The notes under the pieces: generated by a model
What the model saw: only the letters and a program-made list of their open reading frames with translations
Told to the model about the DNA's origin: nothing
Databases searched by the model: none
Position numbers and translations under genes: made by a program
Shown here: positions 19,704 through 29,702 of the stretch, piece after piece
Position numbering within the stretch: the stretch's first letter is position 1
Layout of the letters: the number at the start of each line of letters is the position of its first letter
Origin: Clostridium sp. UBA4548
GTDB lineage: Bacteria > Bacillota > Clostridia > Clostridiales > Clostridiaceae
Reading direction: 5' to 3'
Length of the DNA stretch: 64,000 nucleotides
Assembly (NCBI RefSeq): GCF_002387895.1
Contig: NZ_DGLI01000029.1
Location: 1 to 64,000 of the forward strand

Positions 19704-21641
19704 ATGGAGTTTAGGGAATTGGATTACTTAAATCATAGGGTTAGTCAGATTCAAGAAAAAGCTATTGAGAGTGGTGGGGATTTGTATCAGCTAAGCAAAG
19801 ATAAAATACAGGAATTAAATAAGCTTTATCTTGATGAGGACTATGAAAGTTATTATGTTGAATATACAGGGAATATTAAAGAAGCAATAGACAAATTAGA
19901 TTATGCAAAGATATTTTTTCCAGGTAAGTTTTTTGCAGTAGTTCTTGTAAGGTATGGAATGCTGGCTAGGCTCGTACAAGAGGTAAAGGAAATTACAAAT
20001 ATAATAAGATTCTTCCCTTTTACTTTGTCACAATTAAAGCCTTCAGACTTTCCACATGATCCAAAAGTGATAAATAAGGGAAGCATTGACTTAAATGGGG
20101 AAGGTGTAGTTGTTGGAATTATTAGTACAGGAATTGATTACTTAAATAAGAACTTTATAACATCAGGTGGTAAAAGTAGAGTGGTATCCATTTGGGACCA
20201 AACTTTAGATCAGGGGCCGATTCCTTATGGATTTGTTCAAGGGACAGAATTTAAAGTAGAGGAAATTAACAGAGCTATAGAAGAACAAAGGTTAGGAAGA
20301 AATCCATATGACATTGTAAACCATAGGGATGAAGTTGGGCATGGTACAGCTATTGCAGGAATTATTGGTGGAAGAAGTAATGAAAATCCAGAGGAACTTG
20401 TAAGTGTGGCTCCTACTTGTGAGTTTGCTATAGTTAAAATTAGGGAAGCTAAGAGAAGAACTTTGGAGACCATTGGTCTAGAAAACCCAAGGGAAAAAGT
20501 TTATGGATCCTATAACATAGCCTCTGCTATTAGGTACCTATCAGATTTGCAGCTAAGACTAAATAAACCAATGGTAATCTATGTTCCAGTAGGAAGTAAT
20601 CTTGGAGGTCATGATGGAGGCACTATAATTGAAAGGTATATAGATTTATTTTCCCAAAGAAGAACTTTAGCTTTTGTAGGAGACAGTGGGAACCAAGGTA
20701 ATACTGGTACTCATGCCAGTGGACAGTTAAACAGAAGTGGAGATAAAAAAAATATAGAAATTAATGTGGCTAATGAAGAGAAGAATTTAGAGGTTTCTCT
20801 CTACATCATCAGAGCAGATAAATTAAAAATTGGTATTACTTCTCCTACAGGAGAGCAACTGGAGAATATTAGTTTGCCAAATAACCTAGGAGAAGTAGCT
20901 TCAGCTAATTTAGGTGGAAGTAGCATTTCAGTGGAGTATTATCCTGAGAGTCAGGGAATACCAGATGGCAGATTAGATATTTTAATCAGGAATATAACAG
21001 GTGGAACTTGGAACTTAAGTCTTACTGGGGAATTTATTACCAATGGAAGATACGATGCCTGGCTTTACCAAAAAGAGTTATTGGCAGAGGGGACTAGATT
21101 CATTAATCCAGATCCTTTTACCACTATGATGACCCCATCTACAGCTATAAATATTATAACTACAGCCTCTTTTAATCAACAAACAGGTAAGATTCTAGAG
21201 GAGTCAGGGAGAGGTTACACTAGAGATGGAAGAATTAAACCTTCTGTTGCCACAGGGTGTGTTGATGTTTTAACTACAGGCTTAGACAATAAATTAATTG
21301 TAGCTAGTGGACCAGCCATGGCTGGAGGAATATTAACAGGCGCTGTGGCATTATTACTTCAATGGGCCTTAGTACAAGGAAATAACCCAGAAATGTATCC
21401 TCAACGACCTAGGAATTATATTGTTGGAGGAGCTATAAAACAACAAAACATGGCATACCCAACACCAGAACTCGGATATGGGCAGCTAGATATAGAAACT
21501 TTGTTTAGAAATTTAGTAGAATCATCTCTAAGAAATAATAAACAGGAAGAAAAAAAGGTTATTAGTGAAAAAAATATTACAGTGTTAGGCCTATATATAA
21601 ATATACCTAAAGAAATATATAAGAAATTAAAAATTAATTAG
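19704..21641 (+). CDS. Csp-like pseudoprotease 10 (Asp and Ser lost)
   Basis: Degenerate subtilase, 645 aa from the ATG at 19704, which follows GAGGGGAGAGAGGTT; the in-frame ATG at 19677 has no ribosome binding site. The Asp site is Ser141 (IISTGIDYLN), His213 is kept (GHGTAIAG), and the Ser site is Ala538 (SGPAMAGG). The oxyanion Asn is kept (DSGNQGN). The prodomain is YLDEDYESYYVEYTGNI with FFPFTLS, and the tail is YINIPKEIYKKL. The catalytic Ser region (SGPA) resembles that of the first half of the fused gene 11, which also follows it directly. No protein-level sign of secretion. Confidence 0.9.
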   Translation: MEFRELDYLNHRVSQIQEKAIESGGDLYQLSKDKIQELNKLYLDEDYESYYVEYTGNIKEAIDKLDYAKIFFPGKFFAVVLVRYGMLARLVQEVKEITNIIRFFPFTLSQLKPSDFPHDPKVINKGSIDLNGEGVVVGIISTGIDYLNKNFITSGGKSRVVSIWDQTLDQGPIPYGFVQGTEFKVEEINRAIEEQRLGRNPYDIVNHRDEVGHGTAIAGIIGGRSNENPEELVSVAPTCEFAIVKIREAKRRTLETIGLENPREKVYGSYNIASAIRYLSDLQLRLNKPMVIYVPVGSNLGGHDGGTIIERYIDLFSQRRTLAFVGDSGNQGNTGTHASGQLNRSGDKKNIEINVANEEKNLEVSLYIIRADKLKIGITSPTGEQLENISLPNNLGEVASANLGGSSISVEYYPESQGIPDGRLDILIRNITGGTWNLSLTGEFITNGRYDAWLYQKELLAEGTRFINPDPFTTMMTPSTAINIITTASFNQQTGKILEESGRGYTRDGRIKPSVATGCVDVLTTGLDNKLIVASGPAMAGGILTGAVALLLQWALVQGNNPEMYPQRPRNYIVGGAIKQQNMAYPTPELGYGQLDIETLFRNLVESSLRNNKQEEKKVISEKNITVLGLYINIPKEIYKKLKIN

Positions 21642-21706
21642 TTATGCCTTATGCACGGAAAACACAGATGTATGAATCTTATCAATCCTTTGGGAGGTAA
21701 AGCCTT

Positions 21707-24700
21707 GTGAGTGTTAATAAAAATACATTTAAAAACATCTATAGAGAAGTTCAAGAGGGAAACCAACAAATAGGAGCTACAGTAGACCAGGCTAGTACTT
21801 ACTACTCAGATGAGTCTTACGAAAGTTATTTTGTAGAATATACTGGTGATATAGGCGAAAATGTTAGAAAAACAGGCATAGGAGATATATTCTTTTTTAA
21901 TAAATTCTTTGCACTTCTCTTTGTTAAGAAGGGGGAATTAAGTAATTTGTTGAAAATGGTTCCTGAAATTATAAATGTAGAAAAAAGTTTTATTTATACC
22001 TTATTACCTTTTAAAGTTGAAGAAGATCTTCCAGACTTAACCGTTATTAATAAGGAAAATACTTCATTAAATGGAGAGGGAGTTATAGTTGGCATTGTAG
22101 GCACAGGTATAGATTATTTGAATCCAAGGTTTCTTAATGAAAGAGGAGAAACACGAATCCTATCTATTTGGGATCAATCTTTAGATACAGGACCTAAGCC
22201 AGCAACTTTTTTTTATGGCACAGAAATTAATAGAGAAGATATAAATGATGCTATAAAAATAAAGGCAATTGGACAGAACCCTTATGGATTGGTTAATCAT
22301 AAAGATGATGTAGGACATGGAACAGCTGTAGCTGGAATAATAGGAGGAAGAAATTTAGGCGGAAGAGATTTATTTAAGAGTGTAGCTCCAAATTGTGAGT
22401 TTGCAATTGTAAAGCTAAAAAAAGCTAAGAGAAGTAACTTACAATTAATAGGAGTTGAGGACTATGGTGGAAATGCATACGATTCAAATGATATAACAGC
22501 CTCAATGAGATACTTATCTGAATTACAACAGAGACTAAAAAGTCCAATGGTAGTTTATCTCACTGTTGGCACAAATTCTGGAGGACATGATGGAGGCACT
22601 GTTGCAGAACGATATATAGACTTCTTTACGAATAGAAGAGATTTTACCATAGTTACTAGCACTGGTGGAGAAGGGAATGCCGCCACTCATAGTAGCGGGA
22701 ATCTCTTAGAGACAGGTGGAAGCAATATGGTAGAAGTGAAGGTGGCACAGGGAGAAAAAAACCTATTCATGTCTATCTATACTGCAAAATCTGACAGAGT
22801 TTATATTGGAATAACAAGCCCTAAGGGAAATACCATTGAGCGGATAGATATTCCCTTTATTAGTGGAGCAGAAGTAAATGTAGCACTAGAAGAAAGTAAT
22901 ATCTATATGCAATATTTTCTAGAGGAAGAAGGTATTGGAGACCAAAGAATCGATATACTCTTTAAAAATATATATGAGGGAATTTGGAAGATAAGTATTA
23001 TTGGAGATACCTTAACAAGCGGGAGTTATAACTGTTGGCTGCAACAAAGAGAATTATTAGAAGCGGGCACTAGATTTCTTAAACCCAATGCAGCAATTAC
23101 CTTAATGACTCCCTCTACAGCAAACAATAGTATAGTAAGCTCTTCTTATAACCAAATAGAAGGCACTATTTTACTTGAATCTGGGAGAGGTTTCACAAGA
23201 GATGGTAGAATTAAGCCTCAATTAGCCATAGAAGCTAAAAATATACTAACCCCAAGTTTAAATAATAGCACTATTGTTACTAGTGGACCTGCTGTGGCAG
23301 GGGCAATGCTTACAGGAGTGGTAGCATTACTTTTTCAGTGGGGTATTGTAAAAAGCAATGATATCAATCTTTTTCCACAGAAAATTGTAAGTTATCTAAT
23401 AAAGGGAGTTGAAAGGAAAGAAGGGGCAACTTATCCTAATGAAAGAGAGGGGTTTGGTGTTTTTAATTTTCAAAAATTTTTTAATGGGCTGGGAATAGGG
23501 GCTAGAAGTGCTTTATTAGATAAGGGAAACAATAAGATGGGAACCAATGAAATAAAAGGTAATATGAGAGAAGTAAATACTAAGAATACTCAAGAGGATA
23601 TATTTAAAAATTATTATCTTAACGAAGAGTATGAAAACTACATTGTGGATTACACTGGAAATATTTACGATAGTTTCAAGAATATAGATTATGGAGTAGT
23701 TTACTTTTCAGAAAATTTTGGGGCCATGGTATCTATAGAAAAGGGGATGGTTGGTAGACTTTTATCTGAAGTACCAGAAATAACAAATATACAAAATAGT
23801 TATTTATTCAATCTTTCCAATTTACAAACATCAAATGAACCTTATGTGCCATTAACCTTTGATAAAAGTGGATTAAACTTAGAGGGGCAGGAAGTTATAG
23901 TTGGAATTATAGGAACAGGTATTGATTATCTAAGGGAAAGGTTTATGACCCAGGACGGAAGAACTAGAATTTTAAATATTTGGGATCAAACTGTTGATAC
24001 TGGAGAAGCACCTTTGGGAACTTTTGGAACGGAGTTTACTAGCGAAGAAATTAATAGGGCTATAAAGGTAAACAAGGATGGGGGTGACCCTTATTCTATA
24101 GTTAATCATAAGGATGATAATGGATATGGTACTGCCGTTGCCGGCGTTATTGGTGCAAGAAATTTAGGTGGAAATGATGACATAATAAGTTTGGTACCAA
24201 GATGTGAGTTTGCAATTGTTAAATTAAAGGAGGCAAAAACCAATACCTTAGAGTTAAGTGGTGTAATGGAGAGGAATGGTAAGATTTACGAGACTACAGA
24301 TATTGCTATAGCCTTAAGATATTTAGCAGATATACAAGCTAAAGAAAATAAGCCCATGGCGGTATTTGTGCCTTTAGGAAGTAACTGTGGGGGTCATGAT
24401 GGTTCAGATGCTTTAGAGAGATATATAAGTTTTTTAGTAAATCAAAGAGGGTTTGTAGTTGTAACCACTAGTGGAAATCAAGGTAATACTGATACTCATA
24501 CTAGTGGAACACTGTTAGGTACTGGAGATGTAAAAACTATAGATGTAATTATTGCAGAGGAAGAAAAAAACTTTTGTATGGGGATTTATTTAAACTTAGC
24601 AGATAGAGTTTCAATAGGATTTATAACTCCTGACGGAACAATAGTAGAAAAAATACCAGCTCCTTTAGGTCAAGAAGATATAGTAATTATTAATGTGAAG

Positions 24701-25444
24701 GATACTTTGATTGAAATCCGCTATCTTATTCAGGAACAAAGTCAAGGAGATCAAGCCATAATCATTTCCATGAAAGGCGTAACAAGTGGAGTTTGGCAAA
24801 TTCAACTTTTTGGTGATGCCATATTAGGGGGAAGATATGATGCATGGATGCATCAAAGAGAGTTATTAAAGCCAGATACAAAGTTTTTAAGATCAGATGA
24901 ATATATAACCTTAATGACACCGTCAACATCAGAAGGAATTCTTGTGGGATCCTACTTTAACGAGATTAAAAATAAGATAGCACCAGAATCAGGAAGAGGC
25001 TATACAAGAGATGTAAGGATAAAACCTGGTATTGGTATAGGGGGCACAAACATACTTACTCTAAGCCTAAAGGGCGAAGCTGTGGTTGCAAGTGGAGATG
25101 CTATATCAGGAGGGATTTTAACAGGAGCTACTGCTATATTATTGCAGTGGGGAATTGTAGAAAAGAATGATATTAATATGTTTCCATCTAGAATAAGAAA
25201 CTATTTAATTGCTGGAGTAGAAAGAGAAGAAGGAGTCACTTATCCAAACAGAGAAGTAGGTTATGGAGTTTTATCTATTAGTAAGTTATTTCAGATATTA
25301 AGTGAGATTTCCATAAAGCGTGGATCATTACATGAAAGTAAGAATGAAAATTTAACTTATCAGAATCTTTATATCAATATTCCCAAGGAAATATACCATA
25401 AAATAACAAAGGATTTAAGTAAGTGTTATAAATTAGAAGAATAA
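21707..25444 (+). CDS. Tandem fusion of two Csp-like pseudoprotease domains
   Basis: One 1245-aa open frame with two complete subtilase modules. Module 1 (about 25-600): Asp site Gly132 (IVGTGIDYLN), His204 kept (GHGTAVAG), Ser site Ala529 (SGPAVAGA), oxyanion Asn changed (STGGEGN). Module 2 (about 635-1245): Asp site Gly736, His site Tyr807 (GYGTAVAG), Ser site Ala1132 (SGDAISGG), oxyanion Asn kept (TSGNQGN). Module 2 has its own prodomain (YYLNEEYENYIVDYTGNI) and the tail YINIPKEIYHKI. Module 1 lacks the tail, as if a deletion had removed tail, stop and intergenic gap. C. difficile has a known CspB-CspA fusion with one active and one dead half; here both are dead. Internal ATGs near 23535 and 23563 could allow separate translation. 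The GTG start follows GGGAGGTAAAGCCTT. Confidence 0.9.
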   Translation: MSVNKNTFKNIYREVQEGNQQIGATVDQASTYYSDESYESYFVEYTGDIGENVRKTGIGDIFFFNKFFALLFVKKGELSNLLKMVPEIINVEKSFIYTLLPFKVEEDLPDLTVINKENTSLNGEGVIVGIVGTGIDYLNPRFLNERGETRILSIWDQSLDTGPKPATFFYGTEINREDINDAIKIKAIGQNPYGLVNHKDDVGHGTAVAGIIGGRNLGGRDLFKSVAPNCEFAIVKLKKAKRSNLQLIGVEDYGGNAYDSNDITASMRYLSELQQRLKSPMVVYLTVGTNSGGHDGGTVAERYIDFFTNRRDFTIVTSTGGEGNAATHSSGNLLETGGSNMVEVKVAQGEKNLFMSIYTAKSDRVYIGITSPKGNTIERIDIPFISGAEVNVALEESNIYMQYFLEEEGIGDQRIDILFKNIYEGIWKISIIGDTLTSGSYNCWLQQRELLEAGTRFLKPNAAITLMTPSTANNSIVSSSYNQIEGTILLESGRGFTRDGRIKPQLAIEAKNILTPSLNNSTIVTSGPAVAGAMLTGVVALLFQWGIVKSNDINLFPQKIVSYLIKGVERKEGATYPNEREGFGVFNFQKFFNGLGIGARSALLDKGNNKMGTNEIKGNMREVNTKNTQEDIFKNYYLNEEYENYIVDYTGNIYDSFKNIDYGVVYFSENFGAMVSIEKGMVGRLLSEVPEITNIQNSYLFNLSNLQTSNEPYVPLTFDKSGLNLEGQEVIVGIIGTGIDYLRERFMTQDGRTRILNIWDQTVDTGEAPLGTFGTEFTSEEINRAIKVNKDGGDPYSIVNHKDDNGYGTAVAGVIGARNLGGNDDIISLVPRCEFAIVKLKEAKTNTLELSGVMERNGKIYETTDIAIALRYLADIQAKENKPMAVFVPLGSNCGGHDGSDALERYISFLVNQRGFVVVTTSGNQGNTDTHTSGTLLGTGDVKTIDVIIAEEEKNFCMGIYLNLADRVSIGFITPDGTIVEKIPAPLGQEDIVIINVKDTLIEIRYLIQEQSQGDQAIIISMKGVTSGVWQIQLFGDAILGGRYDAWMHQRELLKPDTKFLRSDEYITLMTPSTSEGILVGSYFNEIKNKIAPESGRGYTRDVRIKPGIGIGGTNILTLSLKGEAVVASGDAISGGILTGATAILLQWGIVEKNDINMFPSRIRNYLIAGVEREEGVTYPNREVGYGVLSISKLFQILSEISIKRGSLHESKNENLTYQNLYINIPKEIYHKITKDLSKCYKLEE

Positions 25445-25563
25445 ATTTTCACAAAGCATATTTTTTTTACAAAAACTTCAATTTATATGGTGAATGGATG
25501 AAAAATTTATTTAAGGTGACAAGTATCTAATTTAAGGTTTAAATCTATAATGATATTGAGAGG

Positions 25564-25590
25564 ATAATGTAAGCACCAGGTTTACATTAT
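25564..25590 (+). promoter_or_regulatory. Inverted repeat upstream of csp-like gene 12
   Basis: A perfect 9-bp inverted repeat, ATAATGTAA and TTACATTAT, with 9 nt between. It ends 44 bp before the gene 12 start in a 190-bp gap. There is no T-run, so it is not a terminator; it could be an operator or a leader hairpin. No regulator is assigned. Confidence 0.35.
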
Positions 25591-25634
25591 GAATTATACG
25601 GGATTTGGAACTATTGTGAAAAGGTGTTGAGAGG

Positions 25635-27554
25635 ATGATATTTGGGGAGGATAATTGGAAAAAAGATTACTTTGAAATCTTGTCAGAAGGTGAAGTAATA
25701 ACTCACAATAAAAGGCAAATGGTTATAGTAGAAAATAAACAAAATTATTTGGATGAAAATTATGAAACTCATATTGTTGAATATTTTGGAGATATAAGAA
25801 AAGCTATTGAAAATTTAGATTATGCATCAGTAATTGAATCTGAAAGTTTTTATTCTACAATCTCTATAAAAAGAGGAATGTTACCAAATCTCCTTAAAGA
25901 TGTAGAAGAGATAGTTAATGTAGAAAAAAATCATTTATATACTCTTTCAAAATTAGAAGTAGTGAATAATGCTTATGATAATAATGCTATTGACAATAAG
26001 AATGTGAATTTATATGGAGAGGGTGTAGTAGTAGGAATTGTTGGATCTGGAATAGATTACTTAAATGAAAGATTTATTACAGAAGATGGCGAGAGTAGAG
26101 TTATATCAATTTGGGATCAGACCTTAGAAGTAGGGACTGATTTATCTCAGTTAGCCATAGGATATGGAAGTTTGTTTAGTAAGGAAAAGATACAAGAGGC
26201 TATAGGAATAAAGAAACAGGGAGGTAATCCCTATGATATTGTGCCGCATAGAGATGAGGTAGGGCAAGGCACAGCTATTGCAGGAATAGTAGGGGCAAGA
26301 AATTTTGGAGCTTATGATGATATGAATAGTGTGGCTCCAAAATGTGAGTTTGCCATTGTTAAGTTAAAAGAGGCAAAAAAAATAAATTTAGAATTGAATG
26401 GTATAGGAGAAAGAACTACTCAAATCTATGAGGGAGCAGATATTGGCTTTGCTATAAAGTATTTAGCAAAGTTACAATTAGAGATAAAAAAACCAATGGT
26501 GGTATATTTGCCCTTAGGCACCAATTGTTCTGGCCATGATGGACATAGTGCTTTAGAAAGATATGCAGAGTTTTATGAAAGAAGAAGAGGTTTTATTTTA
26601 GTAACTGACTGTGGTGATGAAGGTAATAGTGAAACTCATACCAGTGGAACCTTAGCCCCTGTAGGAAAAAGTAAAGTAGTTGAATTATCTGTAGATGAGA
26701 AAGAGACAAATTTTTGTATATCTATTTGGATATCAAGACCCAATAAGGTTGGAGTTGGTATAATAGCGCCTTCAGGAGAAACTTTGGAAAAGCTTCCTAT
26801 TCCAAGTTACCAAGAGGGTGAAGCCAATGTAAATATTGGTAGTTATCAAATAAGAATACAAACAGCTATACAGGAAGAAACAGGAGGAGAACAAGTAGTT
26901 TTTATTTATGGAAAAGGAAATGTTGGTGGCATTTGGCAATTTATAATCACTAGTGAATATGCAATTGATGGAAGATATAATTGTTGGATTCTTCAAAAAA
27001 AGTTATTAAAAGAAAATACCAAGTTTATAGTTCCAGACCCATATATAACTTTAACCATCCCATCTACTGGAGTGGCGATAGGAAGTACAGCTTATTATAA
27101 TCAAAAAAACAATACTGTGGTAGCTGAATCTGGGAAGGGGTATACAAGAGATGGAAGAGTAAAACCCGGGGTGGCATCACCAGGGGTAGATATATTAACT
27201 GTAGGGAAAAACAACAGCATGATAGTGGCAAAGGGCGCCGCTGTAGCTGGTGGAATATTAACGGGAGCCACAGCGCTATTGTTAGAATGGGGAATTGTTC
27301 AAGGAAATGATGAAAATTTATTTGGCGCAAAAGCAGGTAATTATATAATTAGAGGCACGAAGACAATTGAAGGAGTAACCTTTCCAAATCCAGATTGGGG
27401 CTATGGGATATTATCTATTAGAAAGTTATATGAGGTTTTAATTAATACTTCAAATAATAAACTTATTGAAGCCACAGCTTCGAATAAAAGAGGTGAAAAG
27501 AAGGGGAACATTTATATAAGCATACCAGTAGAGCTATATGAAAGGTTAATATAA
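25635..27554 (+). CDS. Csp-like pseudoprotease 12 (whole triad lost)
   Basis: Degenerate subtilase of 639 aa. All three catalytic residues are replaced: Gly137 for Asp (IVGSGIDYLN), Gln211 for His (GQGTAIAG) and Ala536 for Ser (KGAAVAGG). The oxyanion Asn is Asp (DCGDEGN). The prodomain (YLDENYETHIVEYFGDI, HLYTLS) and the tail (YISIPVELYERLI) are intact. The ATG is the only start codon after an in-frame upstream stop; AAGGTG lies 8 bp upstream. A 190-bp gap before it contains an inverted repeat, so it may have its own control. With Gly at the Asp site it groups with genes 11 and 13 rather than 6-10. Confidence 0.9.
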   Translation: MIFGEDNWKKDYFEILSEGEVITHNKRQMVIVENKQNYLDENYETHIVEYFGDIRKAIENLDYASVIESESFYSTISIKRGMLPNLLKDVEEIVNVEKNHLYTLSKLEVVNNAYDNNAIDNKNVNLYGEGVVVGIVGSGIDYLNERFITEDGESRVISIWDQTLEVGTDLSQLAIGYGSLFSKEKIQEAIGIKKQGGNPYDIVPHRDEVGQGTAIAGIVGARNFGAYDDMNSVAPKCEFAIVKLKEAKKINLELNGIGERTTQIYEGADIGFAIKYLAKLQLEIKKPMVVYLPLGTNCSGHDGHSALERYAEFYERRRGFILVTDCGDEGNSETHTSGTLAPVGKSKVVELSVDEKETNFCISIWISRPNKVGVGIIAPSGETLEKLPIPSYQEGEANVNIGSYQIRIQTAIQEETGGEQVVFIYGKGNVGGIWQFIITSEYAIDGRYNCWILQKKLLKENTKFIVPDPYITLTIPSTGVAIGSTAYYNQKNNTVVAESGKGYTRDGRVKPGVASPGVDILTVGKNNSMIVAKGAAVAGGILTGATALLLEWGIVQGNDENLFGAKAGNYIIRGTKTIEGVTFPNPDWGYGILSIRKLYEVLINTSNNKLIEATASNKRGEKKGNIYISIPVELYERLI

Positions 27555-27752
27555 CTCATTTATATATTGAAGTTTTTTTCTTAATAAAATTATATTCTTT
27601 ATTTAATGGATGTTAATAACAAAAGCTTGAATATAAAAGTTAACCTATTATGAAGGTTTCAATGTTGCTAAAGAATAGTTTGATGAATGTTAAAGGCTTA
27701 GAACATCTGATTTAAAAATTTAATCAGTAAGGTATAAGGGGATGAAAGATAT

Positions 27753-29702
27753 ATGCACATTGACAACTTGAAGTACGAAGAAGAAAATTATGAGGGTTTA
27801 AATAAAAATATAGAAACTAAAGTAAGTCTGCTTAAAGATAGTATTTTAAATCGAGAAAATTACAGTACAGGTAAATCAAAATTTCTTGAGTTTTACATGA
27901 GTGAGGATTATGAAAATTATATTATTCAATACAATGGAGACATTTTAAAGGCTCTAGAACCCATAAGCTATGCTAGAGGGTATGCAGCAGGACAAAATTA
28001 TTTTGCAGCTATAGCAGTAAGAAAGGGGAAACTTCAGGAGCTACTTAAGGCAGTACCACAAATTACTAATATAGAGAAAAGTTATCCCTTCACTCTTTCA
28101 GATTTAAAGATTATTAATGAAGGTAGTAGTACGAAAATTTTCACTAAAAAACCTGAATTTTTAAATGGGGAAGGGGTAATAGTTGGAGTAATTGGTACGG
28201 GTATAGATTATTTAAGTGATAGATTTATGACTCAAGATGGAAGGAGTAGGGTAATAACAATTTGGGACCAAACAATACAAACAGGACCTACCCCTGAAAC
28301 TTTGAGATATGGAACTGTTTTTCTAAATGATAAAATACAAGAAGCAATAGAATTAAAAAAACAGGGAGCAAATCCCTATACTATAGTGAGTCATAAGGAT
28401 GAAGTTGGGCACGGCACAGCCATAGCTGGAGTTATAGGTGCAACAAATTTAGGAACTAAAGATGAAATTGCAAGTATAGCCCATAAATGTGAGTTTGCAA
28501 TTGTAAAGCTTAAGGAAGCTAAGAAATCTACTTTAGAAATGAATGGAGTTAGTGAGCGGTTAACAAATATCTATGAAAGTACTGATATAGCCGCAGCAAT
28601 TGAATATTTAGCTTTACTACAAGAACGATTAAAGAAACCAATGGTGGTTTATTTACCCATTGAAAGTAATTGTGGTGGTCATGATGGTCAAACAGCAATA
28701 GAGAGGCATATAGATATTTATAATATGAGAAGAGGTTTTGTAGTAACTTGTAATACTGGTAATGAAGGAAATACAGCCACTCATACTAGTGGAACTTTAG
28801 CCCAAAAAGGGGACGTGGGTAAAGTAGGTGTAGAAATTGGAGAAAGAGAAAATAAATTTTGCTTATCTATTTGGATTACCAGACCAGACAAGATTTCCAT
28901 GGAAATTATATCTCCAACAGGAGAAAAGTTAGAAAAAATTCAGGTCCCCAAATTAGATGAGGGACAAATAGAAATAAAACTAGGAGAAAGTACTATTGTT
29001 ATTCAGTATTTCATACAGGAACAAAGTGGTGGAGAGCAGGTTATTATTCTTATGATGAAAAATATTAAGGGAGGAATTTGGCAGATAAATCTTATAGGAG
29101 ATGTGGTGGTTAATGGGAGGTATGATGTATGGATGCATCAAAGAGAGTTATTAAAAGGAGATAGTAGATTTTTAAAACCAGATCCATATACGACTTTAAC
29201 TATACCTTCCAGTGGAAGAAATATACTTTGTACGGGCTACTATGATAGAAAAGATACCACTTTGGTTGCTGAATCTGGCAAGGGATATACTAGAGATGGA
29301 AGAATAAAACCTACAGCGGTTATAGGAGGAACTAATATACTGACTACAGGGCTTAATAATAGCAATATTATTACTAGTGGAAGTGCAGTTGCGGGAGCTA
29401 TCCTCACTGGTGCAGTAGCACTTTTGCTTCAGTGGGGAATTGTAAATAAAAATGACACTAACTTGTACGCTTCTAAGATTTATACTTATTTAATTCGCGG
29501 AACTATAAAAAAAGAAGGGATAGTTCATCCTAATCCAGACTGGGGATATGGAATATTAACCTGTGAGGAGTTGTTTAAGAATTTAGGAAGACTTCCAGAC
29601 AATATTACTCTCGGGGAAAGCTTGAATTATTTTAAAAGTATAACCCTTGAGAATATGTATTTTAATATTCCTTGTGAAGTGTATAGAAGATTAATACTAT
29701 AA
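27753..29702 (+). CDS. Csp-like pseudoprotease 13 (Asp and Ser lost)
   Basis: Degenerate subtilase of 649 aa, the last member of the array before sleC. The Asp site is Gly148 (VIGTGIDYLS), His220 is kept (GHGTAIAG), and the Ser site is Ala545 (SGSAVAGA). The oxyanion Asn is kept (NTGNEGN). The prodomain is FYMSEDYENYIIQYNGDI with SYPFTLS, and the tail is YFNIPCEVYRRLIL. A 198-bp AT-rich gap with no clear promoter precedes it. The start follows AAGGGGATGAAAGATAT. A strong terminator about 100 bp downstream ends the array. By position next to sleC it is comparable to cspC of C. perfringens, but the array is too expanded to assign orthology. Confidence 0.9.
   Translation: MHIDNLKYEEENYEGLNKNIETKVSLLKDSILNRENYSTGKSKFLEFYMSEDYENYIIQYNGDILKALEPISYARGYAAGQNYFAAIAVRKGKLQELLKAVPQITNIEKSYPFTLSDLKIINEGSSTKIFTKKPEFLNGEGVIVGVIGTGIDYLSDRFMTQDGRSRVITIWDQTIQTGPTPETLRYGTVFLNDKIQEAIELKKQGANPYTIVSHKDEVGHGTAIAGVIGATNLGTKDEIASIAHKCEFAIVKLKEAKKSTLEMNGVSERLTNIYESTDIAAAIEYLALLQERLKKPMVVYLPIESNCGGHDGQTAIERHIDIYNMRRGFVVTCNTGNEGNTATHTSGTLAQKGDVGKVGVEIGERENKFCLSIWITRPDKISMEIISPTGEKLEKIQVPKLDEGQIEIKLGESTIVIQYFIQEQSGGEQVIILMMKNIKGGIWQINLIGDVVVNGRYDVWMHQRELLKGDSRFLKPDPYTTLTIPSSGRNILCTGYYDRKDTTLVAESGKGYTRDGRIKPTAVIGGTNILTTGLNNSNIITSGSAVAGAILTGAVALLLQWGIVNKNDTNLYASKIYTYLIRGTIKKEGIVHPNPDWGYGILTCEELFKNLGRLPDNITLGESLNYFKSITLENMYFNIPCEVYRRLIL

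Noticed and set aside
21707..25444. Two separate csp genes with a missed stop codon
   Set aside because: The frame is continuous across the joint with ordinary codon use and no second strong ribosome binding site; a real fusion is the better reading, though the joint deserves checking.
939..29702. Array as a secreted subtilisin or lantibiotic-processing protease cluster
   Set aside because: None of the proteins has a signal peptide, no precursor peptides or modification enzymes are present, and sleC follows directly.
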